This document shows, piece after piece, positions 26,832 through 35,646 of a stretch of 64,000 nucleotides of DNA (position 1 is its first letter; each line of letters opens with the position of its first letter). The DNA is taken from contig NZ_JANZNT010000001.1 of NCBI RefSeq assembly GCF_025153455.1, positions 1,684,001 to 1,748,000 on the forward strand. The letters are read 5' to 3'. The position numbers and the translations under genes are program-made. Under the pieces are notes generated by a model that ran no database searches, was not told the DNA's origin, and was given only the letters and a program-made list of their open reading frames with translations. Source of the stretch: Sphingomonas sp. BGYR3 (GTDB lineage: Bacteria > Pseudomonadota > Alphaproteobacteria > Sphingomonadales > Sphingomonadaceae).

Positions 26832-27749
26832 TCAGGCCGCGGCCGTCAGGTTCAGGAACACGTCCTCCAGATCCGCCTCACGCGTGCTGACATCGACGAT
26901 GCCGTATCCCGCTGCCTGCACTGCGCCCAGCACGTCGCCGGCATTCGCCTGATCCTTGCGATAGGTGATGTCGAGGATGCGGTCGCCCTTTTGCTCGACC
27001 TTCTGGAAACACGGCGCCTGGGGCAGAGTGGCCAGATCGCGGTCCACCGTCACCTCGACCAGCTTTTCCTGAGCCATGCCGACCAGCGCGCGGGTCGGTT
27101 CATTGGCGATCAGCCGGCCGTGATTGATGATGGCGATGCGGTCGCACAGCTGCTCCGCCTCCTCCAGATAATGCGTTGTCAGCACGATGGTGACGCCGCG
27201 CGCATTGAGGCCGCGCACATACTCCCACAATTGCTGGCGCAGCTGAATGTCCACGCCCGCCGTCGGTTCGTCCAGCACCAGTACGGGCGGCGAATGCACC
27301 ATTGCCTTGGCCACCATCAATCGCCGCTTCATGCCGCCCGACAGGGTGCGGGAATAGGCGTTGGCCTTGTCCTCCAGCCCCATGGCGCGCAGCAGCTCCA
27401 TCGTCCGCCGCTCGCCCCGGGCCACGCCGAACAGGCCGGCCTGGATCTCCAGCGTCTCGGCAGGCGTGAAAAAGGGGTCGAAAATGATCTCCTGATTCAC
27501 GATGCCGATCGACGCCTTGGCATTGCGCGGTTGCCGGTCGATGTCGAAACCCCAGATTTCGGCCGTGCCGCCGGTCTTGTTCACCAGACCCGCCAGAATG
27601 TTGATCAGCGTGGATTTGCCGGCGCCGTTCGGCCCCAGCAGGCCGAATATCTGGCCCCGCGGGACGTCGAACGTCACGCCGTCAAGCGCGCGCTTGCCGC
27701 CCTTGTACGTCTTGGCCAGGCTGTCGATGCGGATCGCGGCGTCGGTCAT
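26832..27749 (-). CDS. ABC transporter ATP-binding protein (ABC-2 exporter type)
   Basis: 305 residues from ATG 27749 (MTDAAIRIDSLAKTYKGGK). Walker A LLGPNGAGKSTLINIL, Q-loop IVNQEIIFDP, signature LSGGMKRRLMVAKAM, Walker B VLVLDEPTAGVD and the switch histidine in VLTTHYLEEA are all intact. The domain layout resembles NodI/DrrA/YadG-type ATPases that drive ABC-2 exporters. No permease gene is adjacent: the upstream neighbour is divergent and the downstream one convergent, so the membrane partner must be elsewhere. In Escherichia coli, YadG/YadH is the comparable pair. Confidence 0.9.
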   Translation of the reverse strand: MTDAAIRIDSLAKTYKGGKRALDGVTFDVPRGQIFGLLGPNGAGKSTLINILAGLVNKTGGTAEIWGFDIDRQPRNAKASIGIVNQEIIFDPFFTPAETLEIQAGLFGVARGERRTMELLRAMGLEDKANAYSRTLSGGMKRRLMVAKAMVHSPPVLVLDEPTAGVDIQLRQQLWEYVRGLNARGVTIVLTTHYLEEAEQLCDRIAIINHGRLIANEPTRALVGMAQEKLVEVTVDRDLATLPQAPCFQKVEQKGDRILDITYRKDQANAGDVLGAVQAAGYGIVDVSTREADLEDVFLNLTAAA

Positions 27750-27871
27750 GTGCCGCGATGTGCGGCGCATGGCGCGTCAGTGCAAGCCCCGCCGTCCCGC
27801 CAACGCTTGCGAACCCGGCAATTTCGGTTCAGCCAATGACCGGACGTTCCGTCCCGTGTCGGAGAAACTGA

Positions 27872-28180
27872 ATGATCGCCGGATTCGCGCTCGCTGCCCT
27901 GATGGTCGTGTCCGCTCAGGCAGAGGCAGAGGCAGAGCGTGCCGATGCGACCTGTGCCGTGGCGCTGATGAAGATGATCGAAATCGTGGAACCCGATGCG
28001 CAGGGCGGGTTCGAAACCGCCGGGATGTATTTCGTCGGCAAGCTTCATGCCCGCCGCGGTGCCGAAACCAAACAGCTGTTCGAACGGATCGATGCCGAAA
28101 TGACCGCGGAACAGGCCGCGGATGCCAGCGTCGGATGCAGCAACCGGATGGAGGCAGAGGTCAAGGCGCTGTTCGAATGA
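27872..28180 (+). CDS. Small secreted protein of unknown function
   Basis: 102 residues from ATG 27872, with GGAG 7 bases ahead. MIAGFALAALMVVSAQAEAEAE is a short signal peptide with cleavage near AQA. The mature part is acidic, with two cysteines (in ATCAVAL and VGCSNRM) that could form a disulfide, and a helical pattern ending MEAEVKALFE. No family is recognised. It lies between the ABC ATPase gene (divergent) and a zinc-finger gene 61 bp downstream on the same strand. Confidence 0.7.
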   Translation: MIAGFALAALMVVSAQAEAEAERADATCAVALMKMIEIVEPDAQGGFETAGMYFVGKLHARRGAETKQLFERIDAEMTAEQAADASVGCSNRMEAEVKALFE

Positions 28181-28241
28181 AGCGGGCCGGTTACGCGGGC
28201 GATTGCAGCGATCCCGGCGCGCTGCTAACGGCGGGGACATC

Positions 28242-28472
28242 ATGATGACGCCGCCGACCATCACCCGCACCTCGACCGCCCGCGTTTCGTGTGACGGTGC
28301 CTATGACGGTATTCCCGCCGCGCTGGGCCATCCGCGCGTGTTCCTGGAAATCGACGAGCATGGCTATGTCGATTGCGGCTATTGCGACCGGCGCTTCATC
28401 CTGATCGGTGGACCGGCCGATGGCGTCGATCCGGCCACCCTGCCCGACATCGCGTCTGGCGCCAGCGCCTGA
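28242..28472 (+). CDS. CHCC-type zinc-finger protein
   Basis: 76 residues from ATG 28242 (a second ATG follows at once). The core has Cys in RVSCDGAYDG, His in GHPRVFLEID, and the pair CGYC followed by DRRF, matching the CHCC zinc-finger domain found in the NDUFS6 subunit of complex I and in stand-alone alphaproteobacterial proteins. It probably binds one zinc ion. It lies 19 bp upstream of tldD, and the two may be co-transcribed. A complex-I role is a family association, not shown here. Confidence 0.85.
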   Translation: MMTPPTITRTSTARVSCDGAYDGIPAALGHPRVFLEIDEHGYVDCGYCDRRFILIGGPADGVDPATLPDIASGASA

Positions 28473-28491
28473 GGGCCCTATATTCGGTGGC

Positions 28492-29922
28492 ATGACGATT
28501 GCCGCTGCCGATCCCCGCTCGTTTCTGTATGGCCATGGGCTGGAGCCCGACGAGGCACGATCGCTGACCGAGCGCCTGCTGGCCAGGGCAGAGGATGGCG
28601 AGCTGTACCTGCAATATCGAAAGACCGAGGCGTTCGGATTCGATGACGGGCGGCTGAAAACGGCCAGCTACAACACCGATGCCGGGTTCGGCCTGCGCGC
28701 CGTGTCGGGTGAACAGACCGCATTCGCCCATGCCAGCGAAATCAGCGCCGCCGCCATCGCCCGTGCCGGCGATACGCTGGCCCTGATCGATCCGGCCACG
28801 GGGCCAAAGGCGGCGGCCCCGCGCGGCAACAACCGGCACCTCTATACCGATGCCGACCCGATCGACCTTGTCCCCTTCGATGTGAAGGTGAACCTGTGCC
28901 AGACGATCGATGCGGCCGCCCGCGCGCGCGACCCGCGCGTGGTGCAGGTGTCGGTATCGCTGACCGGCGCGTGGAGCGTGGTCGAGATCGTCCGGCCGGA
29001 CGGGTTTGTCGCCACCGATATCCGGCCACTGACCCGGCTGAATGTCAGCATCGTCGTCGAGCAGAACGGTCGTCGCGAATCCGGCAGTTTCGGCATTGGC
29101 GGGCGCGAGCTGTACGACCGGCTGATCGCGCCGGAAACGTGGAACCGCGCGATTGACGAGGCGCTGGCCCAGGCGCTGGTCAATCTGGAGGCCGTGGATG
29201 CGCCTGCGGGTGAGATGACCGTGCTGCTTGGCCCCGGCTGGCCCGGCGTCCTGCTGCACGAGGCGGTCGGCCACGGGCTGGAGGGCGATTTCAACCGCAA
29301 GGGCACGAGCGCCTTTTCGGGCCGCATCGGCACCCGCGTCGCCGCACCGGGCGTCACCGTGGTCGATGACGGATCGATCGGCGGGCGGCGCGGGTCGCTG
29401 TCCATCGATGACGAAGGCACGCCGACGCAGGAAAATATCCTGATCGAGGACGGCATCCTGCGCGGCTATATTCAGGACCGGATGAACGCCCGCCTGATGG
29501 GCGTCGCGCCCACCGGCAACGGCCGGCGCGAAAGTTTCGCCCATTCGCCCATGCCGCGCATGACCAACACCTTCATGCGGGGCGGCAAGGACGATCCGGC
29601 GGAACTGCTGTCGCGGGTCAAACGCGGCATTTTCGCCAAATCCTTCGGTGGCGGACAGGTGGATATCGTGTCCGGCAAATTCGTGTTCAGCTGTACCGAG
29701 GCGTACCGGATCGAGGACGGCCGGCTCGGCGCGCCGATCAAGGGCGCAACGCTGATCGGCGATGGCCCCAGCTGCCTGACCAAGGTGCGCGGTATCGGCA
29801 ATGACTTCGCCCTGGACGAAGGGATCGGCATGTGCGGCAAGGGCGGACAGAGCGTGCCCGCCGGCGTCGGTCAGCCGACCCTGCTGATCGAGGGGCTGAC
29901 GGTGGGCGGAACCGCTGTCTGA
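28492..29922 (+). CDS. tldD: Metalloprotease TldD
   Basis: 476 residues from ATG 28492; the frame is open to 28408, but that part overlaps the zinc-finger gene. The zinc-binding motif HEAVGH is at H256-E257-x3-H261, with the third ligand expected in the later C-terminal block (FVFSCTEAYRIEDG). GLRAVSG and GQPTLLIEGLTVGGTAV are family marks. TldD with TldE forms a cytoplasmic heterodimer that digests unfolded or leader peptides (known for microcin B17 maturation and CcdA turnover). TldE is not in the window. It overlaps the next gene by 1 bp. Confidence 0.95.
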   Translation: MTIAAADPRSFLYGHGLEPDEARSLTERLLARAEDGELYLQYRKTEAFGFDDGRLKTASYNTDAGFGLRAVSGEQTAFAHASEISAAAIARAGDTLALIDPATGPKAAAPRGNNRHLYTDADPIDLVPFDVKVNLCQTIDAAARARDPRVVQVSVSLTGAWSVVEIVRPDGFVATDIRPLTRLNVSIVVEQNGRRESGSFGIGGRELYDRLIAPETWNRAIDEALAQALVNLEAVDAPAGEMTVLLGPGWPGVLLHEAVGHGLEGDFNRKGTSAFSGRIGTRVAAPGVTVVDDGSIGGRRGSLSIDDEGTPTQENILIEDGILRGYIQDRMNARLMGVAPTGNGRRESFAHSPMPRMTNTFMRGGKDDPAELLSRVKRGIFAKSFGGGQVDIVSGKFVFSCTEAYRIEDGRLGAPIKGATLIGDGPSCLTKVRGIGNDFALDEGIGMCGKGGQSVPAGVGQPTLLIEGLTVGGTAV

Positions 29923-30125
29923 TGGCGCTGGCTGAACTTGGCCGATTTGACCGGATGGAGGCGCATCTGATCGTCGGCATGCTGGAATCGCATGGCATCG
30001 GCGCGGTGGCGTTTGACGGGGATTCCAGCATTGCCGATGGCAGCTTCCTGCTGATCCCCGTGCGCGTCATGGTGGACGATGACGATCTGGATGCCGCACG
30101 CGCGCTGATGACCGACGCTGTCTGA
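29922..30125 (+). CDS. DUF2007 (putative signal-transducing) protein
   Basis: 67 residues. ATG 29922 shares its first base with the tldD stop (TGATG), so the two are translationally coupled. It opens MALAELGRFDRMEAHLIVGM and ends in DDDDLDAARALMTDAV, matching the small DUF2007 ferredoxin-like fold (EAHLIVGMLESHGIGAVAFD). The function is unknown; family members are proposed to bind other proteins or small ligands. It precedes the nitrogen module, but a sigma-54 promoter lies between. Confidence 0.85.
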   Translation: MALAELGRFDRMEAHLIVGMLESHGIGAVAFDGDSSIADGSFLLIPVRVMVDDDDLDAARALMTDAV

Positions 30126-30232
30126 CACGTCTGCTGCCTGATTTTTAGGCACCGTGTCGCTTCTGCACAAATTTTTACCGCTTCGTAACATTTCATGTCG
30201 CGAAACTGCCGCAAAACGGTGGAACGCCCCTT

Positions 30233-30248
30233 TGGCACGGTGATTGCA
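30233..30248 (+). promoter_or_regulatory. Sigma-54 promoter of glnK-amtB
   Basis: TGGCAC at 30233-30238, five bases, then TTGCA at 30244-30248: an exact -24/-12 element with the correct spacing. The expected start of transcription is about 30260, roughly 20 bases ahead of the glnK ATG. Upstream 30140-30190 holds AT-rich stretches and TGCAC/GCACC half sites (such as CTGCACAAA) that could be NtrC sites, though no clean pair is seen. Nitrogen-limitation control by NtrC is the known use of this arrangement. Confidence 0.88.
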
Positions 30249-30282
30249 TCGATGCCCCCGGAACAATCGCAAAGGGGGCGCA

Positions 30283-30621
30283 ATGAAACTAGTCATCGCC
30301 ATCATCAAGCCGTTCAAGCTTGATGAAGTCCGCGAAGCCCTGACCGAACTGGGGGTGACGGGCATGACCGTTACCGAGGTCAAGGGATTCGGTCGGCAAA
30401 AGGGCCAGACCGAAATCTATCGCGGCGCCGAATACAGCACGAACATGGTGCCCAAGCTGAAGGTCGAGGTTGCGTGCGCATCCGACCTGGCGGGCCGCGT
30501 CGTCGAGGCGGTTCAGGCCGCGGCCAACACCGGCGCCATCGGCGATGGCAAGATCTTCGTTCTCGACCTGGGTCAGGCCGTGCGGATCCGCACCGGCGAG
30601 ACCGACGAGACCGCGCTGTGA
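30283..30621 (+). CDS. glnK: P-II nitrogen regulatory protein
   Basis: 112 residues from ATG 30283 (MKLVIAIIKPFKLDEVREAL). The T-loop carries Y51 in RGAEYSTNMVPKLK, the uridylylation site, and the C-terminal ATP/2-oxoglutarate loop ends with IRTGETDETAL. It is a homotrimer that reports nitrogen and energy status to AmtB, glutamine synthetase adenylylation and NtrB. Linkage 14 bp ahead of amtB under a sigma-54 promoter makes GlnK more likely than GlnB. Known GlnK proteins block the AmtB pore when deuridylylated. Confidence 0.95.
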   Translation: MKLVIAIIKPFKLDEVREALTELGVTGMTVTEVKGFGRQKGQTEIYRGAEYSTNMVPKLKVEVACASDLAGRVVEAVQAAANTGAIGDGKIFVLDLGQAVRIRTGETDETAL

Positions 30622-30635
30622 GCAAGGGGGAATCG

Positions 30636-32039
30636 ATGAAGCACATGTTCAAGCTGGCCGCGACGGCCGGCCTGGGGCTGTTCGCAGCCCTGCCCGCCAT
30701 GGCGGCCCCTGCGCCGTTCACGCCGACGGGGGAAATGGTCAACAAGGGCGATGTCGCCTGGATGCTGATTTCGTCTGCACTGGTTTTGATGATGTCGGTG
30801 CCCGCGCTGGCGCTGTTCTATGGCGGCCTGGTGCGTGCCAAGAACATGCTGTCGGTGCTGATGCAGGTGCTGACGATCGTCTGCGTCGCGGCGCTGGTCT
30901 GGTTCGCCTGGGGCTATTCCATGGCATTCACCAGCGGCGGCGACCTCAACAAATTTGTCGGCGGCTTTTCCAAGATGTTCCTGGCGGGCGTCGATCCGAC
31001 CACGCTGGCGGCAACGTTTTCCAACGGCGTCTACCTGCCCGAATATGTGTTTGTCATTTTCCAAATGACGTTCGCCTGCATCACGCCCGCGCTGATCGTC
31101 GGCGCGTTTGCCGAGCGCGTGAAGTTCACGCCGCTGATCATCTTTACCGTGCTGTGGCTGACGCTCGCCTATTTCCCGATCGCGCACATGGTGTGGTACT
31201 GGGCTGGCCCGGACTTCCTGCACGCCGCGCCCGATGACAGCGGCCTCCTGTGGGGCTGGGGCGCGCTGGACTTTGCCGGCGGTACCGTGGTCCACATCAA
31301 TGCAGGTGTCGCCGGTCTGATCGGCTGCATCGTGATCGGCCCGCGCATCGGCTACAAGAGCGAGCCCATGCCGCCGCACAGCCTGGTGATGACCATGATC
31401 GGCGCCTCGCTGCTCTGGATCGGCTGGTTCGGGTTCAACGCGGGCTCTGGCCTGGAAGCCAATGCGTTCGGCGCGCTGGCCTTCATCAACACCTTCACCG
31501 CAACCGCCGCTGCCGGTGCGACCTGGGCGATCATCGAACAGATCGTTCACAAGAAGCCGTCGCTGCTGGGCGGGGCGTCGGGCGTCGTCGCCGGTCTGGT
31601 GGCGATCACCCCGGCCGCCGGCTTTGCCCATCCGGGTACGGCGATCCTGCTGGGCGCGGTTGCCTCGCTCGTCTGCTTCTTCTTCGTCACCACGGTGAAG
31701 AACAAGCTGAACTATGACGACTCGCTGGACGTGTTCGGCATCCACGCCGTGGGCGGCATCATCGGCGCCATCGGCACCGGCATCGTCGCCAACCCGGACT
31801 TCGGTGGTCAGGGCTGGATCGATTACACCGCACCGGTCGCCAAGGCAGGCGCCTATGACATGGCAACGCAGATCATGACCCAGATCTGGGCCGTCGGCAC
31901 CACCATCGTATGGACCGGCGTGGTCAGCACCGTGCTCTTCCTGGCGCTGAAATACACCATCGGCCTGCGTCCCACCGCCGAAGTCGAGCATGACGGCCTC
32001 GACATCAGCGAGCACGGGGAGCGCGCCTACAACCTGTGA
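30636..32039 (+). CDS. amtB: Ammonium transporter
   Basis: 467 residues from ATG 30636, preceded by GGGGGAATCG. A cleavable signal peptide (KLAATAGLGLFAALPAMA) is followed by about 11 membrane helices. Family marks include ALALFYGGLVRAKN, FAWGYSMAF, FAGGTVVHINAG and the conserved ICAVGG-type helix written DVFGIHAVGGIIGAIGTGI. AmtB trimers conduct ammonium, and GlnK controls them. Signal-bearing Amt proteins are usual in proteobacteria. Two hairpins follow the stop, the second a clear intrinsic terminator. Confidence 0.97.
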   Translation: MKHMFKLAATAGLGLFAALPAMAAPAPFTPTGEMVNKGDVAWMLISSALVLMMSVPALALFYGGLVRAKNMLSVLMQVLTIVCVAALVWFAWGYSMAFTSGGDLNKFVGGFSKMFLAGVDPTTLAATFSNGVYLPEYVFVIFQMTFACITPALIVGAFAERVKFTPLIIFTVLWLTLAYFPIAHMVWYWAGPDFLHAAPDDSGLLWGWGALDFAGGTVVHINAGVAGLIGCIVIGPRIGYKSEPMPPHSLVMTMIGASLLWIGWFGFNAGSGLEANAFGALAFINTFTATAAAGATWAIIEQIVHKKPSLLGGASGVVAGLVAITPAAGFAHPGTAILLGAVASLVCFFFVTTVKNKLNYDDSLDVFGIHAVGGIIGAIGTGIVANPDFGGQGWIDYTAPVAKAGAYDMATQIMTQIWAVGTTIVWTGVVSTVLFLALKYTIGLRPTAEVEHDGLDISEHGERAYNL

Positions 32040-32046
32040 TTCAATC

Positions 32047-32074
32047 GGGCGGGCGCCGTCAGAAGCGCCCGCCC
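32047..32074 (+). other. First hairpin after amtB
   Basis: GGGCGGGCGC and GCGCCCGCCC pair perfectly over 10 bp with an 8-base loop, starting 8 bases after the amtB stop. No T tract follows, so on its own it is not an intrinsic terminator. It may protect the 3' end or act with the terminator 29 bases downstream. Confidence 0.6.
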
Positions 32075-32102
32075 CCAAGAGGTTCCTCCTGCGGACCCCT
32101 AA

Positions 32103-32136
32103 GGGCCGGTGGTTTCGACCACCGGCCCCTTTTTTT
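32103..32136 (+). terminator. Intrinsic terminator of glnK-amtB
   Basis: An 11-bp perfect stem (GGGCCGGTGGT / ACCACCGGCCC) with a TTCG tetraloop is followed by CT and then a run of T residues. The layout fits a Rho-independent terminator for the plus-strand nitrogen operon. Confidence 0.92.
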
Positions 32137-32139
32137 GCC

Positions 32140-32491
32140 CCCGCCCGGTCGATGCGCCGGACGGCGGGGAAAGCGAGGTGCAGGCAGTTATGCTTGCGCG
32201 GCCGGGTGAGCGGTTCGCTGGCACCGGGTGCAGTCAGGCCGGATACGGGTACGGTTCAGGGCCGGACGATCGCGTGACCACTGCCCGGTAATCCGGCGCG
32301 CGGATGGGGTTCAGCACCCCAGCCCAGCCCGGTGTCCGGGCCGGTCGGCTGTCCGTGACGATCGCCGCAAGTCGCCGCGATCGGGCAGGCGGTCCGACGT
32401 CAATCGGCAGCAAGACCGACGGAGGCGGCGCCCGCAATATCCACGCGCTGCACCGGGCCGACCGAAGACGGCCCGGCGGAGCGTCGGCGCG
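32140..32491. other. Intergenic region without a supported gene
   Basis: 352 bp between amtB and the 3' end of the autotransporter gene. Short frames in it lack family features and codon bias. A perfect 8-bp hairpin (CCGGGCCG / CGGCCCGG, 8-base loop) at 32453-32476 lies just past the autotransporter stop and could be its 3' structure, though no T tract follows on the minus strand. Confidence 0.5.
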
Positions 32492-35400
32492 TTACCAGCC
32501 GATCTGGACGCCCAGGCGCAGGCCAAGGTTCAGCGCACCGGCCTGATCCTCTGCACTGCCTTCGGCCCCAAACTGGAACCCTTCGGACCCGCCGAGCATG
32601 CGGCCACGGCCGACCCAGCCGTCAACGCGGCGCTGCGGCTCCAGCGTAAAGGGCTGGCCATCGGTGAAGCGGGCGGTGGTGTTGTCCACCGATCCGCCGA
32701 CGATCTTGCGATAGCCGCCCTCGACCTCGGCCCGCACCGGCGTGCCGGCATTGTCCAGGCTGCCCAGCTCATAGCCGATCGTAACCGTACCTTCGACCGC
32801 CGCTTCGTCGCTGACGCGCTTGTCGACAATCAGGTTGAATGCGTTGCCGCCGCCTTCTTCGGTAAAGCCGTTTTCGGTCAGGCGGAAATAATCGACCGCC
32901 ACGCGCGGGCGCACGCGGAACCGGTCGCTCAGCCGCGCTTCATAGGTCGCGCCGGCAATGCCGGAAATCAGGCCGCCACCATAATCGGCAGTGGCGACCC
33001 GGCTGAAATTGACGCTTTCGGAAACGACGTCGAACCGGCGCTGGCTTTGAAACCCGATCAGCGAATAGGCGCCGCGTGCAAAGGTGGTCAGGGCGCCCGC
33101 CTTGCGACGCCAGTGGACGGCAGCTTCATACTGGCTGGTTTCAACCGAGTTGAAATTGCCGCGCGTTTCGTTGAGGCCCAGATACAGGGCAAGCGAGGCG
33201 CCGATGCGGCCGGCATCACCCAGCGACAATTCGCCGCCGCCCTGCACGCCCCATCCGTTGACGCGATACGCCTGGGTATCGCCTTCATCCTTGCTAGTGC
33301 CCCAGACCATGGTGTTGAAGAACACCCCCGTCCCGCGCGACGCGATGGCATCGGTCGGCACGGTTTCCAGCGAGCGCGCGGCCGTGCGCGTGGCCAGCGT
33401 GACGTTCTGGAACACGCCGCCGGTATGTTCGGGCAGAAAGCTGCCGAACCGTTCGCGCACCGTTTCCGCATCGGGTGCGGCCAGGAACACGTCGCGGATA
33501 TCGTCATCCCGGTCGATCACCGCGAACACGGCGTCATAGGCGCTGCTGAGCGAGCGGTTGAAACCAAGCTCGCCCGCCGTCTTGCGATCGACGTTCAGCG
33601 TGATGGCGGCATTGGCATTGTCGACAACCAGCGTGCCGTCGAACAGGAACGGCAAGCCGGCCGTGCCGAGTGCCAGATTCTGCCCGCCGGTCAGCGTGCC
33701 GGCATCGAGGATCGAATAGCTGCCCTGCGCCGTCGACACGCTGCGCAGATTGACGGCCAGCGTCGCGCCCTGCGCAAAGGATGCGTTGCCCGCGACATTC
33801 AGGCGCGAGGCATTGGTGCTGGTTTCGTCGATGGTGATGCCCAGCACGCCGGTCGATGCGACCGACAGCGATCCGATGGACGCCGCCGAACCGCTGCCAA
33901 ATTCCAGCCGCCCGGCAAGATTGGCGTTCAATCCGGCGGCGTTGGTCAGGCTGCCGATCAGGATCGCGTTGTTGGCGATCACCAGTCGGTCCGCTCCGCC
34001 GCCGAAATCGACATTACCGATGACCGAACCCGCCTGCACATCCAGCAGGTCGGCACCGCTGCCCATGCGGATATTGCCCAGGATCGCGGGCGAGGCATTG
34101 GCCGTGCTGGCCTGTTGCCGGATCGTCGCGCCGCCGGTGTTCGCCGCCAGATCGATGGCCGTGCCGTTGGTCAGCGTGCCGGTGGTCGCGCCGACGGCGA
34201 TACGGCCGGTATTGGTGACCAGTGCCAGCGTGCCGGACTGATCCTGAATGGCGATGGCATTGCCCTTGTCGCCGGCGGCAACCCCGATCGCGCCGCTGTT
34301 GGCCAGCACCGGCACCACCGCGCCCTGTTCGATCAGGACGCCGCGCGCCGTGCCGGTGCCGCCCACCTGTACGCCCAGCTGGTTCGAAATCGTCACCCGG
34401 TCGACCAGCGCGCCAGAGGCAAGCTGCACCGCCGTCGCATCGCGCGTGCCGGTGGCCGATACGGTGCCAGCCAGACGAATGCCGCCGGTCAGGTCGACCG
34501 TCCCGCCCTGACCGCCGATCCGGATCGCGACCGCATCGACATTGTCATAGACACCGGCGGCCAGGATCGAGCCGCGCACGACGATGCCATGTGAGTCGGT
34601 ATCGCCCGCCACCCCGCCGATCACGATATTGTCGGCAGAACCGACAGCCAGCGCCGGGGCAGAGCCATAGGAGGCGATGGCCGCCGTCCCTTCCTGAGCA
34701 TCGGCGATGCCGTCATTGTCGTCGTCAGTGCTGTTGGCGTTGCTTTCCACCGGCGGGACGTCGAACAGGACGCCGCCCGCAACATTGCCCGCAATGCGGA
34801 TGGCCGGGCCGCCGATGAGTAGGTCGTCGGCATCCAGCGTGGTGACAATCGCGGGGCGATTGATCGACCGGTATCCGGTGGCGTTGACCGTCCCTTGAAA
34901 CACCAGCGCGCCGCCGACATCGCCGTCGATCGCAACGCCCACGGCATCGCGCCCCTGTGCCGTCACGGCGCCGCGCACGGTGACATTGCCGGACACGTCA
35001 TCCGTGCGGATGCCGATGGTGCGATCGCCCAGCACATTGATCGTGCCGCTGCTGTTCAGCGAACCCGTCATCGGGCCGGCCAGGCGGATGCCGCCCGAAT
35101 CATTGCCCTCGACCGTGATCGTGCCGCTGTTGACGATGGAGCCGACGAACGCGCCCGTCGTGCGGATGCCGAACCGGTTCTGCCCCTGGGCAAAGGCGCC
35201 GTCGATATCGCCGTCGGTGTCGGTGTCGGTCGGCGTATAATCCTCCAGCAGCGTGATCGCGCCGGAATTGGTGATCGTCCCGGTGCCGCCCGTCGTGATC
35301 AGGATGCCGTCGGCATTGTTGACGTTGTTGTACCCGATCGTCCCCTGATTGGTGACGTCATTGTCGCTGTTCACCGTGACGGCGGCGCCGCTGGTCGTCG

Positions 35401-35578
35401 GCCGGATGCTGCCCGCGCTGGTGATGGTAATGTCGGCGGGGGCGCCATTGTCGGCCGCAGAGCCCGTCGTCACCGGTGTGGTGATGGCGGTCGTGATCTG
35501 GCGCTGGGCCTGAGCCTCGCCAGTGGCAAAGACCACGGCGATTGCGGCCACACTGGCCGAGGCGAGCAACAAACGCAT
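32492..35578 (-). CDS. Autotransporter with C-terminal beta-barrel
   Basis: 1028 residues from ATG 35578, preceded by GAGAGGGG. A signal peptide (MRLLLASASVAAIAVVFA, cleavage near AQAQ) is followed by a passenger of about 720 residues built of beta-helix-like turns such as GSIVNSGTITVEGND and GSLNSSGTINVLGD. The last 280 residues form the autotransporter barrel, ending in ...LGVQIGW with the terminal aromatic needed by the Bam machinery. Two acidic loops interrupt the passenger: DTDTDGDIDG (residues 118-127) and DDDNDGIADAQEG (near 285-297). These resemble calcium-binding thrombospondin type-3 turns. The passenger function, adhesin or other, is not predictable. Confidence 0.88.
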   Translation of the reverse strand: MRLLLASASVAAIAVVFATGEAQAQRQITTAITTPVTTGSAADNGAPADITITSAGSIRPTTSGAAVTVNSDNDVTNQGTIGYNNVNNADGILITTGGTGTITNSGAITLLEDYTPTDTDTDGDIDGAFAQGQNRFGIRTTGAFVGSIVNSGTITVEGNDSGGIRLAGPMTGSLNSSGTINVLGDRTIGIRTDDVSGNVTVRGAVTAQGRDAVGVAIDGDVGGALVFQGTVNATGYRSINRPAIVTTLDADDLLIGGPAIRIAGNVAGGVLFDVPPVESNANSTDDDNDGIADAQEGTAAIASYGSAPALAVGSADNIVIGGVAGDTDSHGIVVRGSILAAGVYDNVDAVAIRIGGQGGTVDLTGGIRLAGTVSATGTRDATAVQLASGALVDRVTISNQLGVQVGGTGTARGVLIEQGAVVPVLANSGAIGVAAGDKGNAIAIQDQSGTLALVTNTGRIAVGATTGTLTNGTAIDLAANTGGATIRQQASTANASPAILGNIRMGSGADLLDVQAGSVIGNVDFGGGADRLVIANNAILIGSLTNAAGLNANLAGRLEFGSGSAASIGSLSVASTGVLGITIDETSTNASRLNVAGNASFAQGATLAVNLRSVSTAQGSYSILDAGTLTGGQNLALGTAGLPFLFDGTLVVDNANAAITLNVDRKTAGELGFNRSLSSAYDAVFAVIDRDDDIRDVFLAAPDAETVRERFGSFLPEHTGGVFQNVTLATRTAARSLETVPTDAIASRGTGVFFNTMVWGTSKDEGDTQAYRVNGWGVQGGGELSLGDAGRIGASLALYLGLNETRGNFNSVETSQYEAAVHWRRKAGALTTFARGAYSLIGFQSQRRFDVVSESVNFSRVATADYGGGLISGIAGATYEARLSDRFRVRPRVAVDYFRLTENGFTEEGGGNAFNLIVDKRVSDEAAVEGTVTIGYELGSLDNAGTPVRAEVEGGYRKIVGGSVDNTTARFTDGQPFTLEPQRRVDGWVGRGRMLGGSEGFQFGAEGSAEDQAGALNLGLRLGVQIGW

Positions 35579-35646
35579 AATTCCCCTCTCACGATACGCA
35601 CGGCAACAAAGGCACAGGCCGCAAGGCACGGTTTGTCCATACGGAA

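Noticed and set aside
32228..34594. A 788-residue plus-strand frame antisense to the autotransporter
   Set aside because: Low-complexity Arg/Ala-rich translation with no motif; the minus strand has signal peptide, passenger and barrel.
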